From NCBI GenBank assembly GCA_002049455.2, contig KV918829.1:124001-188000 (forward strand): DNA of 64,000 nucleotides. The letters are read 5' to 3'. Every line of letters begins with the position of its first letter. Position 1 is the stretch's first letter. Positions 47,962 through 58,184 of the stretch are shown piece by piece. Made by a program: the position numbers and the translations under genes. The stretch is from Porphyra umbilicalis (taxonomy: Eukaryota > Rhodophyta > Bangiophyceae > Bangiales > Bangiaceae). The notes under the pieces were generated by a model. The model saw only the letters and a list, made by a program, of their open reading frames with translations, did no database searches and had not been told where the DNA came from.

Positions 47962-49344
47962 ATGGCGTCCTCCGCGTTTATCCCCGCCTCGTCCTTCACG
48001 CCCTCCCGGGCGCGCGTCGGGCGGGCGGCCGTCTCCCTGCCGGCCGCTCCCCGCGCGGCCTCGGCCGCCGCCTCCGCCGCCGCCGCCACCACCACCACCC
48101 CGCGCATGGCCACGGGCGTGTCGCGCAACGCCAACCTCGCCAAACTCCAAGCCGGCTACCTCTTCCCCGAAATCGGCCGCCGCCGCACCGCCTACCTCGC
48201 GTCCCACCCGGACGCGTCCATCATCTCCCTCGGCATTGGGGATACGACGCAGCCCATCCCGCCGCACATCACCGCGGGGCTGACGGCGGGGGCGGCCGCG
48301 CTCGGCACGCCCGAGGGCTACTCGGGGTACGGGGCGGAGCAGGGCACCCCCGCGCTGCGCGAAAAGATTGCGTCGGTGCTCTATGGCGGGTCCGTCAAGG
48401 CGGAGGAGGTGTTTGTCAGCGACGGCGCCAAGTGCGATATCGCCCGCCTGCAGTCGGTGTTTGGGCCAACCGCCACGGCGGCGGTGCAAGACCCGTCCTA
48501 CCCCGTCTACGTCGACACGGCGGTCATGACGGGGCAGACGGGGGAGGTCGACGCGGGGCGCGGGCAGTTTGACCGCCTCGAGTACATGCCGTGCACGGCG
48601 GAGAATGGGTTCTTCCCGGACCTCTCGCGGGTGGCGCGCACGGACCTGATCTTCTTTTGCTCCCCCAACAACCCGACCGGCGCGGCGGCGACGCGCGAGC
48701 AGCTGACCGAGCTGGTCGCGTTTGCCAAGAAGAATGGCAGCATCATTGTGTTTGACGCTGCGTACGCGCCCTTTATCCGCTCGGCGGAGGTGCCCAAGAG
48801 CATCTTTGACATCCCCGGCGCGCGGGAGGTAGCCATTGAGGTCAACAGCATGTCCAAGTACGCCGGCTTTACGGGCGTGCGCCTCGGGTGGGTGGTCGTC
48901 CCCAACGAGCTCCAGTTTGCCGACGGCACGCCCGTGCGCAACGACTTTAACCGCGTCATGTCGACGTGCTTCAACGGCGCGTCCAACATTGCGCAGGCGG
49001 GCGGCCTCGCGTGCCTCGACGCGGAGGGGCAGGCGGAAATCGGGGGGCTCATCGACTACTACCTTGGCAACGCGGCCATCCTTCGCGACACCATGGCCGG
49101 CCTCGGCTTTGAGGTGTATGGGGGCGTCGACGCGCCCTACATTTACGTCAAGACGGGGGGGAGCTCGTGGGAGACCTTCTCGGCCATCCTCGAACAGGCG
49201 CAAGTCGTGACCATCCCAGGCGCGGGCTTTGGGCCGGGGGGGGAGGGCTACCTCCGCCTCAGCGCCTTTGCGCCGCGCGCGGCGGTGGTGGAGGCGTCGG
49301 CGCGGCTGACCAAGATGTACGCCAGCAAGAAGGTGGAGGCGTAG
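47962..49344 (+). CDS. LL-diaminopimelate aminotransferase, plastid
   Basis: This is an intronless 460-residue frame from ATG 47962. Residues 1-48 are a Ser/Ala/Arg-rich plastid transit peptide, ending before MATGVSRNANLAKLQAGYLF. The enzyme core shows LGIGDTTQPIPPHI, GYSGYGAEQGTPALREKI, VSDGAKCDIARLQ, DPSYPVYVDTAVM, FFCSPNNPTGAA and NSMSKYAGFTGVRLGWV, with the PLP lysine at about residue 299. It converts tetrahydrodipicolinate to LL-2,6-diaminopimelate in one step with glutamate as amino donor, the plant/algal lysine pathway. All key family blocks are present and the length is normal. The upstream frame continues open but has no protein character. A T-rich stretch (49370-49390) follows the stop. 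Confidence 0.95.
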   Translation: MASSAFIPASSFTPSRARVGRAAVSLPAAPRAASAAASAAAATTTTPRMATGVSRNANLAKLQAGYLFPEIGRRRTAYLASHPDASIISLGIGDTTQPIPPHITAGLTAGAAALGTPEGYSGYGAEQGTPALREKIASVLYGGSVKAEEVFVSDGAKCDIARLQSVFGPTATAAVQDPSYPVYVDTAVMTGQTGEVDAGRGQFDRLEYMPCTAENGFFPDLSRVARTDLIFFCSPNNPTGAAATREQLTELVAFAKKNGSIIVFDAAYAPFIRSAEVPKSIFDIPGAREVAIEVNSMSKYAGFTGVRLGWVVVPNELQFADGTPVRNDFNRVMSTCFNGASNIAQAGGLACLDAEGQAEIGGLIDYYLGNAAILRDTMAGLGFEVYGGVDAPYIYVKTGGSSWETFSAILEQAQVVTIPGAGFGPGGEGYLRLSAFAPRAAVVEASARLTKMYASKKVEA

Positions 49345-49619
49345 GCGGCGACGGTCGGCGGCCCGTACATTTTTTGTTTTGCTTTTTGCGTGTCAATGGG
49401 CGGCGCTCGGCTAGGCAACACAACGCGCCGTGCGCTCGCTTTCTTGGTGTGGTCCGTCTCTCTGGGCGGCGCTCCTCAACCCCGCGGCTCGTCGTGCCAC
49501 CCGCCACGGGTGGCCGTGGCGTGGCCCCGGCGGTGGCTTCTCGGCCATGCGGGCGCCCACGCAGCGGCTGCGCGATGCGCTTTTGCGTTTCCAGCGGCAC
49601 CGCGCCTCCACGGGCGCGC
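49345..49619. other. Convergent 3' region
   Basis: Lies between the aminotransferase and the protease, which converge. It holds a T-rich patch at 49370-49390, likely part of the aminotransferase 3' untranslated region. Confidence 0.35.
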
Positions 49620-51888
49620 CTACTCGGACACCCCCGTGGTACTCGGCACGTCAGACGGTTCGCGGGCGCTCCCCCCCCCCCGCCCCCCCCCCCCCCCCAG
49701 CCCGCGTCCTCCGCGCGCGCCTTTTGGCGGCGGCGCCACCCCCCCCACAGCGTCAGACCGAGCAGCCCCGCGCCGACGGCGGCGGCCCCCCCCCCCACCG
49801 CCACCCCCGCCACCACCGCCGGCGGCCACCCGTCGGGCGGGCGCGTCGCGACCGCCGACGCGACCGTCTCATTGATCCAGGCCGCGTACGTGGCGACGCG
49901 CGTGTACACGCCGGGGCTGTTGGGGCTGCCGCAGCCCCGCCCAAAGCTCGTCACCCCAATGAGCAGGGGGGGGGGGCGCGGGGGCGGGGGGTCGCCCCCG
50001 CCGCCGCCCTCGGCCGCCGCCTCTGCCGCCGTCGTGGTCGCCGCCCCGTTGGTGGCGTTGCCGCCGCCGCCGCTGCCGCCGCCGCCGCCACCAAACGCGG
50101 CGCCGCCGGCAGCCGGCGGCGTGATGAACAGGGGCCCCCCGCTATCGTCCCGACACGAGTCGCAGCCGCCCGCCAGGTAGCCCGCACACAGGTGCTGCGA
50201 CGCGCGCACGCGCCCGCCATACGCGGCGGCGCACAGCGGCGCCGGCACGAGGGGCAGGTCGACCCACCGGAGCACGTTGGGCGCCGGCACCGCCGCCCAG
50301 TCGGCGGCGATTTGCCCCCAACCCACCGTCGTGGCGACGGCCGTCAAGTCGAGCGGGGCGCCACCCCCCCCGCCCCCCCCCAGACGCCACCGCCCCCGCC
50401 GCCGCCGCCGCGTCGCCCATGTAGACAAAGTCCGACGGCGGGTACGCTGGGTCGTCATTGACGGCGAGCACGCGGCCGGCCATCCGCTCGTCCGCATCGT
50501 CGATTTCCAACACTGCCAAGTCGTGGCGCCACGCGCCCCCGCCGTCGGGGCGGAAGCCCGGGTGGGGCCACACCCGCGAGAGGCGCAAGCGCGTGCCGCC
50601 CGCCACGTCGCCGTCGCCGCCGCTGCCGCCGCCGCCACCCGTGCCGACGCCGACGCGCACGACGTCGGTGCGCGGGTCGACGCGGCAGTGGGCGGCGGTG
50701 AGCACAAAGCGCCACTCGATGAGGGTGCCCGCGCAGAGGAGCGTCGGGCCCCGAAAGACGGCGGCCATCCAGGGGAGGCCCCCGCGGGCGACGCCCCCAA
50801 CAATGTGCGCGGCGGTGGGGAGGAGGGGGGGGGGGGGGGCCACGCCGTGAGCGCCAGAGCAATGGGGGGGGAGGCCCGCCCGTCGGTCGGCGGGCGGCCG
50901 ACGGCCCCGACGGGGGGCGGCAGGAGCACCGGGCACGGAGGCGGCTCGGCCTCGAGCGTAAACGTCGTGCCGTCGAGGCACGCGGGCGGCGCGGCGCCCG
51001 CGGCCGCCGCCCCTGCGGCGGCCACAAAGCGCAGCACAAAGTCCCCCGCGTCGGCGACGCGCAGCTGCGGCGACGCGTAGCCGCCCGCCACGTGCGCCAC
51101 CGACGCGACCGGCACGGGCGTTGCGTCGGGGGGCACCCCCCCCCCCGCCCCCCCGCCGCCTCTGACGCGGCCGCCGACGGCAGGAGGGACACGTTGTACA
51201 GGGCAGACGCGGCGCCGGCGGCGCTCCCATTGGTGACGAGCGTGTATTGGAGGAGGCACGGGCACGTCACGGGGGGGGTGGTGTGGAGCACCCCCGTGCC
51301 GGGGGCGGGGCACGCGGTGAGGGACTCGCCGCGCGTGCGGGGGCGCCAAGCGCCGGCACCCGCCGCGGGCAACGCCGGCGGCGGCGCCTCGCGGGCGGGC
51401 GGCCACCCCGCCGACACGGCCGACCGCGTCGACGCCGCACCGCGGGTGGCAGGAGCAAGGGTGGAGCCGGCCCCCGTCGGCGCGCCGCGTCGCCACCGTC
51501 GCGGGAGGTACGTGGCCCCCGGCCCGACACCATCCGCCACCGCGGGCCACGGCGGCGACGGGCCCGCCGCACCCGGGGCGGCACCCCCGCCCGCCACCCC
51601 CCACGCCCGCCCGGGCGCCGCGACCGCCGCGTCAACCGCCACCGCCGCGAGGGCCAGGGAGCAGCCGACCACCGCCGCCGCCGCCGCCGCCACCGCCGCC
51701 GCCGCGGCCGCCGCCACCCCCACCCGCCCCAACGCGCCGCCCCTCACCCCGCCGCCGCCGCCATGACGGCCGCGGCGGCGGGCGTGGCGGCGGTGCCCGC
51801 CCCCGCCGCCGCCGCCGCCGCCGCCACCGCCGTCGCCGCCGCCGCCGCCGTCGCCGCCGCCACCCCCCCAAACCCGCCCGTCCCGCAT
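49620..51888 (-). CDS. Membrane-anchored trypsin-like serine protease
   Basis: ATG 51888 opens a Gly-rich start followed by an Ala/Val hydrophobic segment (near 51650-51720), then a Cys-containing extracellular-type region (TCPCLLQYTLVTNG, ASALYNVSLLPS, LDGTTFTLEAEPPPCPVLL). The S1 protease begins HIVGGVARGGLPWMAAVF near 50810. The triad is complete: LTAAHC, RHDLAVLEI and CDSCRDDSGGPLF. Asp six residues before the Ser predicts Lys/Arg specificity, and GCGSPNSPGVYTRV closes the pocket. Oddly, position 193 is Asp instead of the usual oxyanion-hole Gly. A second membrane segment (VVAGVAVGGGAAAVGAGLLG) follows near 49800. Frames change at C runs near 51133-51147, 50825-50838, 50368-50381 and 49672-49698. 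The last change gives DVPSTTGVSE and a TAG at 49620, so that end is provisional. Confidence 0.68.
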
Positions 51889-52744
51889 GGCGGCCCCGTC
51901 GCCGCGGCCGGTCGGCCGTCGGTGGTCGCCGCGGCGTCACCGCCACCGCCCATGGGGCGGCGGCGGGGAAGCCCCCGCCCGCGACCGCCGCCGGCGGGGC
52001 GGGCGACCGCGGCAGGCGGGCGGGCGGGCGGTGCCGGTCGCGGGGGTGGCCGACACGCCCCCCCCCGCCCCCCACGATTATCCCCCCGCACCCACCACCG
52101 CCGCCGTCGGCCGCCACGACGCGCGGCAGCAGCGGCCATTGTCAGTGCCCCCGCCGCGGAGGGGGGGGGGGGAGGGGGGAATCCCCGCTGGCGACAACAA
52201 GGAGCGGCGGTGGCGCGGCCGGCGGGGGTCTGCCACGGCGCTCGCCGGCGGCGCGCGCGGCGGCCCCCCCCCGCCCCCCACGATTACCCCCCCGCACCCA
52301 CCACCGCCGCCGTCGGCCGCCACGACGCGCGGCAGCAGCGGCCATTGTTAGTGCCCCCGCCGCGGAGGGGGGGGGGGGGGAGGGGGGAATCCCCGCTGGC
52401 GACAACAAGGAGCGGCGGTGGCGCGGCCGGCGGGGGTCTGCCACGCCGCGCGCCGGCGGCGCGCGCGTTCCGCGCCGCCCGCCCGGCTTGTCAGCCGGCC
52501 GGCATTGTCAGCCACCGCGGCGCACGCGTGACGGGGTGTGGCGGCCGCCCGTGGGCGGCGGGCGGGGCCCAACGTGGCGCGCGCAGGCGCGCTGTTTATT
52601 TCACCGCGGGACGCGCGCGCGCGAGGCGCGCGTGCAATTGCCGACACGGTGCCCGCCGCGCGGGGGCGGGCGGGGCCCCCTGCCTTGGATCACGTGATCC
52701 CGGGATCACCGGCGGCCAATCCCGCCGCCGGGTGCGGCTCGGGC
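51889..52744. other. GC-extreme intergenic region with tandem duplication
   Basis: Almost wholly GCC/GGC-rich with long C and G runs; it contains the two-copy repeat annotated separately and no supported gene. Confidence 0.5.
52058..52470. repeat. Two-copy tandem duplication, period about 206-208 bases
   Basis: The copies align from CACGATTA (52073 and 52279) through CGCGGCAGCAGCGGCCATTG and AATCCCCGCTGGCGACAACA to GGGGGTCTGCCAC (end near 52235 and 52443). They differ mainly by a few substitutions and by G-run length. A more diverged partial copy may precede them. Confidence 0.75.
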
Positions 52745-54971
52745 TTACGGATCGGCCCACTTTGCGGCGCCGCCGCGGGGCCGGCGCCGCGTGGCGCCGC
52801 GCGCGGCGCCCGGGCCCGACCGGAGCACGCCACCCGCGTACGCGTCCTCTACGGTGCCCCCACTACCCTCAGAGTCGTTACCCAGGTCCCACCCGCCGGC
52901 GCCGGCGGCACCGACGGCACCGACGGCGGCGGCTTCCGTCGGCATCCACAGCGACACCCCCCCGTCTTCGTGGACCCCACTGGGCGGCGGCGCCTCCGCC
53001 TCCCCCGGCTCCTCCTTTAGGTACGGGGAGGCGAGCGACAGGACCAGCGACAGCCCGAGCATCGCGGCGAGCACGATGGACAGGGGCGCCCGCAGCTGCG
53101 ACGCGTGGATCTGTTCCGGGTCGGGCGCTTGGCAGGGCAGCCACGGGGACCGAAAGTCGTTGAAGAAGGCCGCCGTGCGCCCGTCCATGCGGCCCTGCAG
53201 GATGCCAAAGTTGATCTCGGCGCGTCGCGCGAGCAGCTGCCCCATGACCAACGCTGGCGCCACGGGCACGGGCGTCGGCGTCACCGCCCCGGTCGGCGTC
53301 GGCATCGGCGTCGGCACCGCCGCGCCCGCCGCCGCCGCGGCAGACACGTCGTAGAGCGTCACGTTGCCAAAGAGCCACCCGAGGGTGAAGCGCTGGATCG
53401 GCAGCGCCCCCCCCGCGTCTTCACGGAGGTCGACCACCTCGAGCTGGCGACACAGCTCGGGGCGCTCCATAAAGGCGTGGTGGATGACGGACCCCCAGCT
53501 AATAAAGTTGGCCGTCGTTGCACGCGCCCCCAAAGCGCGGCAGTGGGGGTTGATCTCCGCGTGGATCACCTGCTCGATGCACTCGTCCACGGTCGTGCAT
53601 GTGTTCCACACCTGCACCTCGTCACGCTGCTCTGTGAGGTTGGCAATGGCAACGGGGCGCCTGCTGTCCACATTTGCCAGTTGGATAAACACCTGCTCCG
53701 TGGCCGTCGCCACCTTGACCGTGTAGCGGCACAGCTGGGACGGCTGCTGGGAGAGGCGGCGGATGGACTCGGTCAGCCGCGGTTGCACCTTCTCTGCGAT
53801 AAAGGCACCTTCGTAAAACACAAGGACGATGCCACTCAACAAGACGGGGGTGGCCAAGAGCAGAGCACGTGCCGGCTCAAAGCTTCGCTCAGGGCCGACG
53901 AGAGCAACACCGACCGTGTTCTGCACACTGCTCAATAAACAAGGCAGCCATGTGGATTCAGGGAGGGGGGGGGGCAGAGCGAGCTTCTCGGGGCTGAAAA
54001 GGACGCTGAAAAGTCAGTCCGTGGTCACGGATACGGAGGCTCACACAGTACCCACTTGAGGCAAGAGCAGCGCACGGCTGCAGCGCCAGTTCATTGCGGG
54101 TGCACGTACAAATTGCGACAGTAGCGCCGCAGGGTGGGTAGGCCGAAGCGGACCTTCCACGTTGGGCCCGGGACAAAGAAACAGAGCAAAAGGATGACAC
54201 CATAGAACGAAATAAAGATGTTGCGCACCAACAGCCACGCGCCGTGGTCAAGCGGCCGCATCAAAAACGCCTGGTCGTCGCTGTTCCGCTTTCGCACCAG
54301 CAGCAGGTGGTCCTGTGGGATCACAAACACCCAAAGCGCCAAGCGACAGAGCCAGTAAAGAGGTTGGTCAGAATCAACCTAAACCGCCGCCTCAAGTACC
54401 CCGGCGCCGCGCCCCCCGCATCAATCACCACCCAGCCCCACGACATCAGTACCTCAAAGATCGAAGCCGACTGGAGGGCCAACAGCGACCGCTCCGCCGT
54501 GTGCACGAGCATCCCCGCCACACCCAGCGCCATCCCGTAAGCCGGGTGCGTCGGCTCCTGCACGTTGGTCATGTACGCGACCAGCTCTGTAAAAGTGCAC
54601 TCGGTGGGCCCCCCCGCGTAGGCGCACAAGTCGCCGTTGCCCGGCCACAGCCCAGCCACCTTGTCGTGTAGGTCAAAGCTCACCCCCCGCAGGCCGTGCA
54701 GTGCCGCGGCGTCGCCACACGGAAAGGGAGTTCGCGGTCCGTCGGGCGTGTCCGTATCGATGAGGCCGTCGACAATGACCAACGGCGGCTCGGGGACAAA
54801 GAGGAAACACATGGTCCCGCGGCGGCACGCGTCAAACTCGACGGGGTGCGTTTCGAGGCGCTCCAAGCACTTGCCAGCCGCGGGGGGAAGGCATACCGCC
54901 ACGGCGGCGGCAAGAAGCAGCAGCAGCACGTCGGCGGGGACCGTGGGTGTGAGTCGCCGGGGGGGCGCCAT
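52745..54971 (-). CDS. Orphan multi-pass membrane protein with signal peptide
   Basis: ATG 54971 starts MAPPRRLTPTVPADVLLLLL, a signal peptide ending near AAGKC. A Cys-rich luminal domain follows (CLERLETHPVEFDACRRGTM, FPCGDAAALHGLRGVSFDLH, PGNGDLCAYAGGPTECTFTE). Several hydrophobic segments come next, including NIFISFYGVILLLCFFVPGP. The frame changes near 54325-54345 without a homopolymer, so a small indel or unseen splice is possible. A 182-base intron is supported at 53928-54109 (donor GTACGT, acceptor GAGCAG) with matching phase. The last exon has PARALLLATPVLLSGIVLVF, a second Cys-containing luminal domain, LSIVLAAMLGLSLVLSLASP, and an Arg-rich tail to TAA-less end at 52745. I do not recognise the family. 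The two soluble domains separated by membrane spans suggest a receptor- or channel-like architecture, but function is unknown. Confidence 0.6.
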
Positions 54972-56365
54972 GGTGGACCACGACGTGGAAGTCGGGGGTA
55001 GGACCGTTACGGAGCGGGAGAGAAGGGTAGGGCAGCAGCGGCGTTTCGAGAGCGGGGAAGTGACGAGGAGGAAGGCGGTGGGCGGGGGCAGAAAAGGTGA
55101 TAGAAACGGGACAGAAGGGGAAACAGGAGCGGGGCGAGTGGGAATGAGGCAGCGAATATGGAGGGACGGGGGAGACCGCGAAGGGGTGACGAGCTCCCGC
55201 ACCCCACGAGCTGCCAGCCACATGAAGTGCACGGGCGGCGCGCCGACTCTGGCGAGAGGACCCCGTGCAAGCCACGTGTTGGCGCCTTGAGCACATGGGC
55301 AGGTGGCCAAGAGCGCGCCACAATACGGTAGGCGTCCGCGCGGGGCCCCACAGGCTGTTGTGTGCTGCGCATCGTCTGCTTTGGACTTCTTTCCATCGAG
55401 GCCCCATCGACACTGCGATTGCGCATCGCACCCCCGAAAAAGGCCTTCGATGGGCATTTTTCTGGCCATCGACAGACCCATCGAAGCCCACACTGCGATG
55501 TGGTCCTGTCAACTTTCACTGACCCGTTGGTGATCAGCCAAACACAGACACTCGGGTTTTATTGGACAATCCAGGCTTGTACGACCTGATATATCGACCA
55601 CTACTCTGCAGCTTTGTCTCGTCAACACTTGTGCCGAGCTTACAATGTAAGTCTGCCGCGGAGTTGTCCATCTCACTGTCGTCACGACCAATATTGTACC
55701 CGCCTTCTTCACAAGGGTCCATGCCGACAGGATCTGACTTGGTGTCTCACAACACTTCTGTTTCGCTGATGCAGTGGAACTCAGAAGTCGACCTTGCAAG
55801 GGCCGCAGAACTAGGAACACAGGAAAAATCCAACGTAAGCACAATGGTCGTCTCAGCAGGATGTTATCAGGCACTCTCCGTAACCCACTACCCACGCTGT
55901 CCCACGCTACGCGCTCCAGCGCGCACAGCCTGCCACCCGAGAGCGCGACGAAGTGATGTCGACCGAACGGGACGACGCGACGAGGACGGACGACAAAAGT
56001 ACTTGCGTATATTTCGGATTCCTGATATGTACTCAGGACAGAATCAACAACTCCCTGCAGACCGCTCAAAAACGCGGTTTGTCAGCTCTGAAAGTCCACA
56101 ACACTCTCGGTCGTTTTCCATCGACAGCACTATCTGTCCCATCTATCTCCATCGAACGGTTTGATATCGCAAATGGGTTGTCGATGGATAATAGTCCGAA
56201 CTAGACGATGTGTGACGTTGATAACAGCGCCTCCCATGGCATAAGCCGCGACGGTTCGTGGCAGTGGGTATCAGGAGCTGGGACCCAATCACAACCAGTT
56301 CGGACCAGCTCACGACGGAACCACAATCTTGACGAGTCACTGGTCTCCACGGTGCGAGCCTGCCG

Positions 56366-56488
56366 GGAACGAGGATAGTCACTGCTTGTGTAGCCGACGA
56401 GATCATCTCGTCGGCTACACAAGCAGTGACTATCCTCGTTCCACGAGATCATCTCGTCGGCTACACAAGCAGTGACTATCCTCGTTCC
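56366..56488. repeat. Perfect 77-bp palindrome with its right arm tandemly duplicated
   Basis: 56366-56442 is a perfect inverted repeat (38-base arms, one central base at 56404). The right arm plus centre is then repeated: 56397-56442 and 56443-56488 are 46-base copies (each with CTACACAAGCAGTGACTATC). The net structure is one arm left and two arms right. Confidence 0.85.
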
Positions 56489-56764
56489 CGTCCATGATGG
56501 ATGGGTGCCTTGTTGTCCTTGCAGTTATCCTCGCCGGCATGGCGAAGCAAAAGTGGCACCACACAGCAACACACGACTGAAGAGCACTCGACTACAGTCG
56601 TTATGCACTTAATGGCATGGGTGCGCCATGAAGTAGCCCTCTAAAACGGAGTGCCTCATGGTCCCGACTGCCACTGAATTTTCGCCGGTGTCATCCCAAT
56701 CGTCGATCGTGCAGACATTTATCGTCCCAGAACGAGAAAGCGATGGCGAAAAAGTGCGAGACGC

Positions 56765-56911
56765 GGGTGCCGATCGCGCACACCCCGGGACACGGAGGTG
56801 TCGATCGCGCACCCGGCGCGACACACGCGGGTGTCGATCGCGCACCCCCCGCGACACGGAGGTGTCGATCGCGCACCCGGCGCGACACACGCGGGTGTCG
56901 ATCGCGCACCC
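56765..56911. repeat. Minisatellite, 32-bp unit, about five copies
   Basis: Each unit contains GGTGTCGATCGCGCAC(C); units start at about 56765, 56797, 56829, 56861 and 56894. Two variants alternate (one ending CGGCGCGACACACGC, the other CCCGCGACACGGA), giving a 64-base higher-order repeat. The spacers do not differ as in a CRISPR array. Confidence 0.8.
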
Positions 56912-58184
56912 CCCCCTGCACACAACCATCACATGGTCAGATTTGGCAGCCCACCGCCGCCACCAGCTTGCCGCCACCACCCTTCTGGCACCAAGTCCCT
57001 ATGGCTGCTCCGTGCACGTGTTCTCTGAGTTCTACATACAGTTTCCCTGCGGTACGCTCTTCCTCGTCGCTCTTACGACAAGGGTTTCGGTCGTTGTCGA
57101 GAGTGCTCTTTGCGTGTATTACACGTTGCGCCGTGACGTGTGCGGACGGAGACGTAGCAGTGCTATGCGTTGACTTATTTTACGCATCAACCATGAACGC
57201 CTGCATTGCCTGACCTCGTCAACGACCGCGCTGTCACTTCGTGTCCGCCGCTTGCTCCTGCCCTGTTTCCAGAATCAGCTTTGTCATGTTGTACTGTACA
57301 CCCCTTCTCACCTGTCGATGTTTCTCTGGCTTCGTGCCGCGTCGGCCACACAACCGAACGATGTGCGCTCTTGTTGCAATGCTCAGGGAGATGATACGGA
57401 GGCGGGGGGCGTGGCAGATACGGTCGCACTCGTTTCCGGCGGGGAAGGGTGCTGCTCTTCTTTTCTTTACGTCGACGGGCAATCCAGTTGCCACGACCGG
57501 GGGTTTGCAACGGAACGAAGATTATTATGTACTCACGATGAGTTTGCGATTCCGCTTGCTCGTTCTCTTCCCTTGGTTCCAATCTATGTCTCGTTGTTCA
57601 TGTTCTCCGCTGCCCCCTCTGCATCCCATTTCCATCCTGCAGATGCACGGGCTTGATGCTCGAGTGTCAATGAGTGCGCCGTTGTTGAGGACAACGACAT
57701 TTGATAATGGGGAAGCAATACAGCTTTTCTGTCGCCAGCGACGACTCTGTGGTCGGTGCGGGAGGCGGGCGGAGTCGGGGAGGAGGCGAGTTTCCATCCA
57801 CCTGCGTTCCCGGTAGTCTCGGCGGTGTGCAGCCACTGGAAAGTGGGGGTGCCCTTGTGGTGGGATGAGGGCGCGTGTGCATATGGATGGCGCTGCCGCT
57901 TGGGGCTGGCATGGATGCCTCCGCTTGTTGTCTTTTGTCTATGTGGCTGTCTTCAACGCTTTTCTGTCTGGGCGCCTCTGTCCAACTCTTCTATTCACCT
58001 TTCCACGCACGCCCCATTCACAGGCCGTTTTCGTTGTTGCGAGGGACCGATCGCGAGCCTTGTCTCTTGTGCTGGCCACGTTGCATAGACTGCTTGCACG
58101 GCGTCTTTGCTGGTATTGTCTACCTTACGCAATATTCCAAGTGTGCTTCGACCCAGTACGCTCATTCCATTGCACACGTGCCGT

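Larger units (their letters stand above)
54972..58184. other. Intergenic region rich in short palindromes and repeats
   Basis: Lower-GC sequence upstream of the orphan membrane gene. It contains CCATCGA-type short inverted repeats (55400-55510 and 56110-56190), the perfect palindrome at 56366-56442 and a minisatellite at 56765-56911. Frames at 57.2-58.5 kb on the plus strand look random. No gene is supported. Confidence 0.45.

Noticed and set aside
56765..56911. CRISPR-like array
   Set aside because: The intervals between repeated blocks are themselves repeated in an A-B-A-B pattern, so it is a minisatellite, and the host is a eukaryote.
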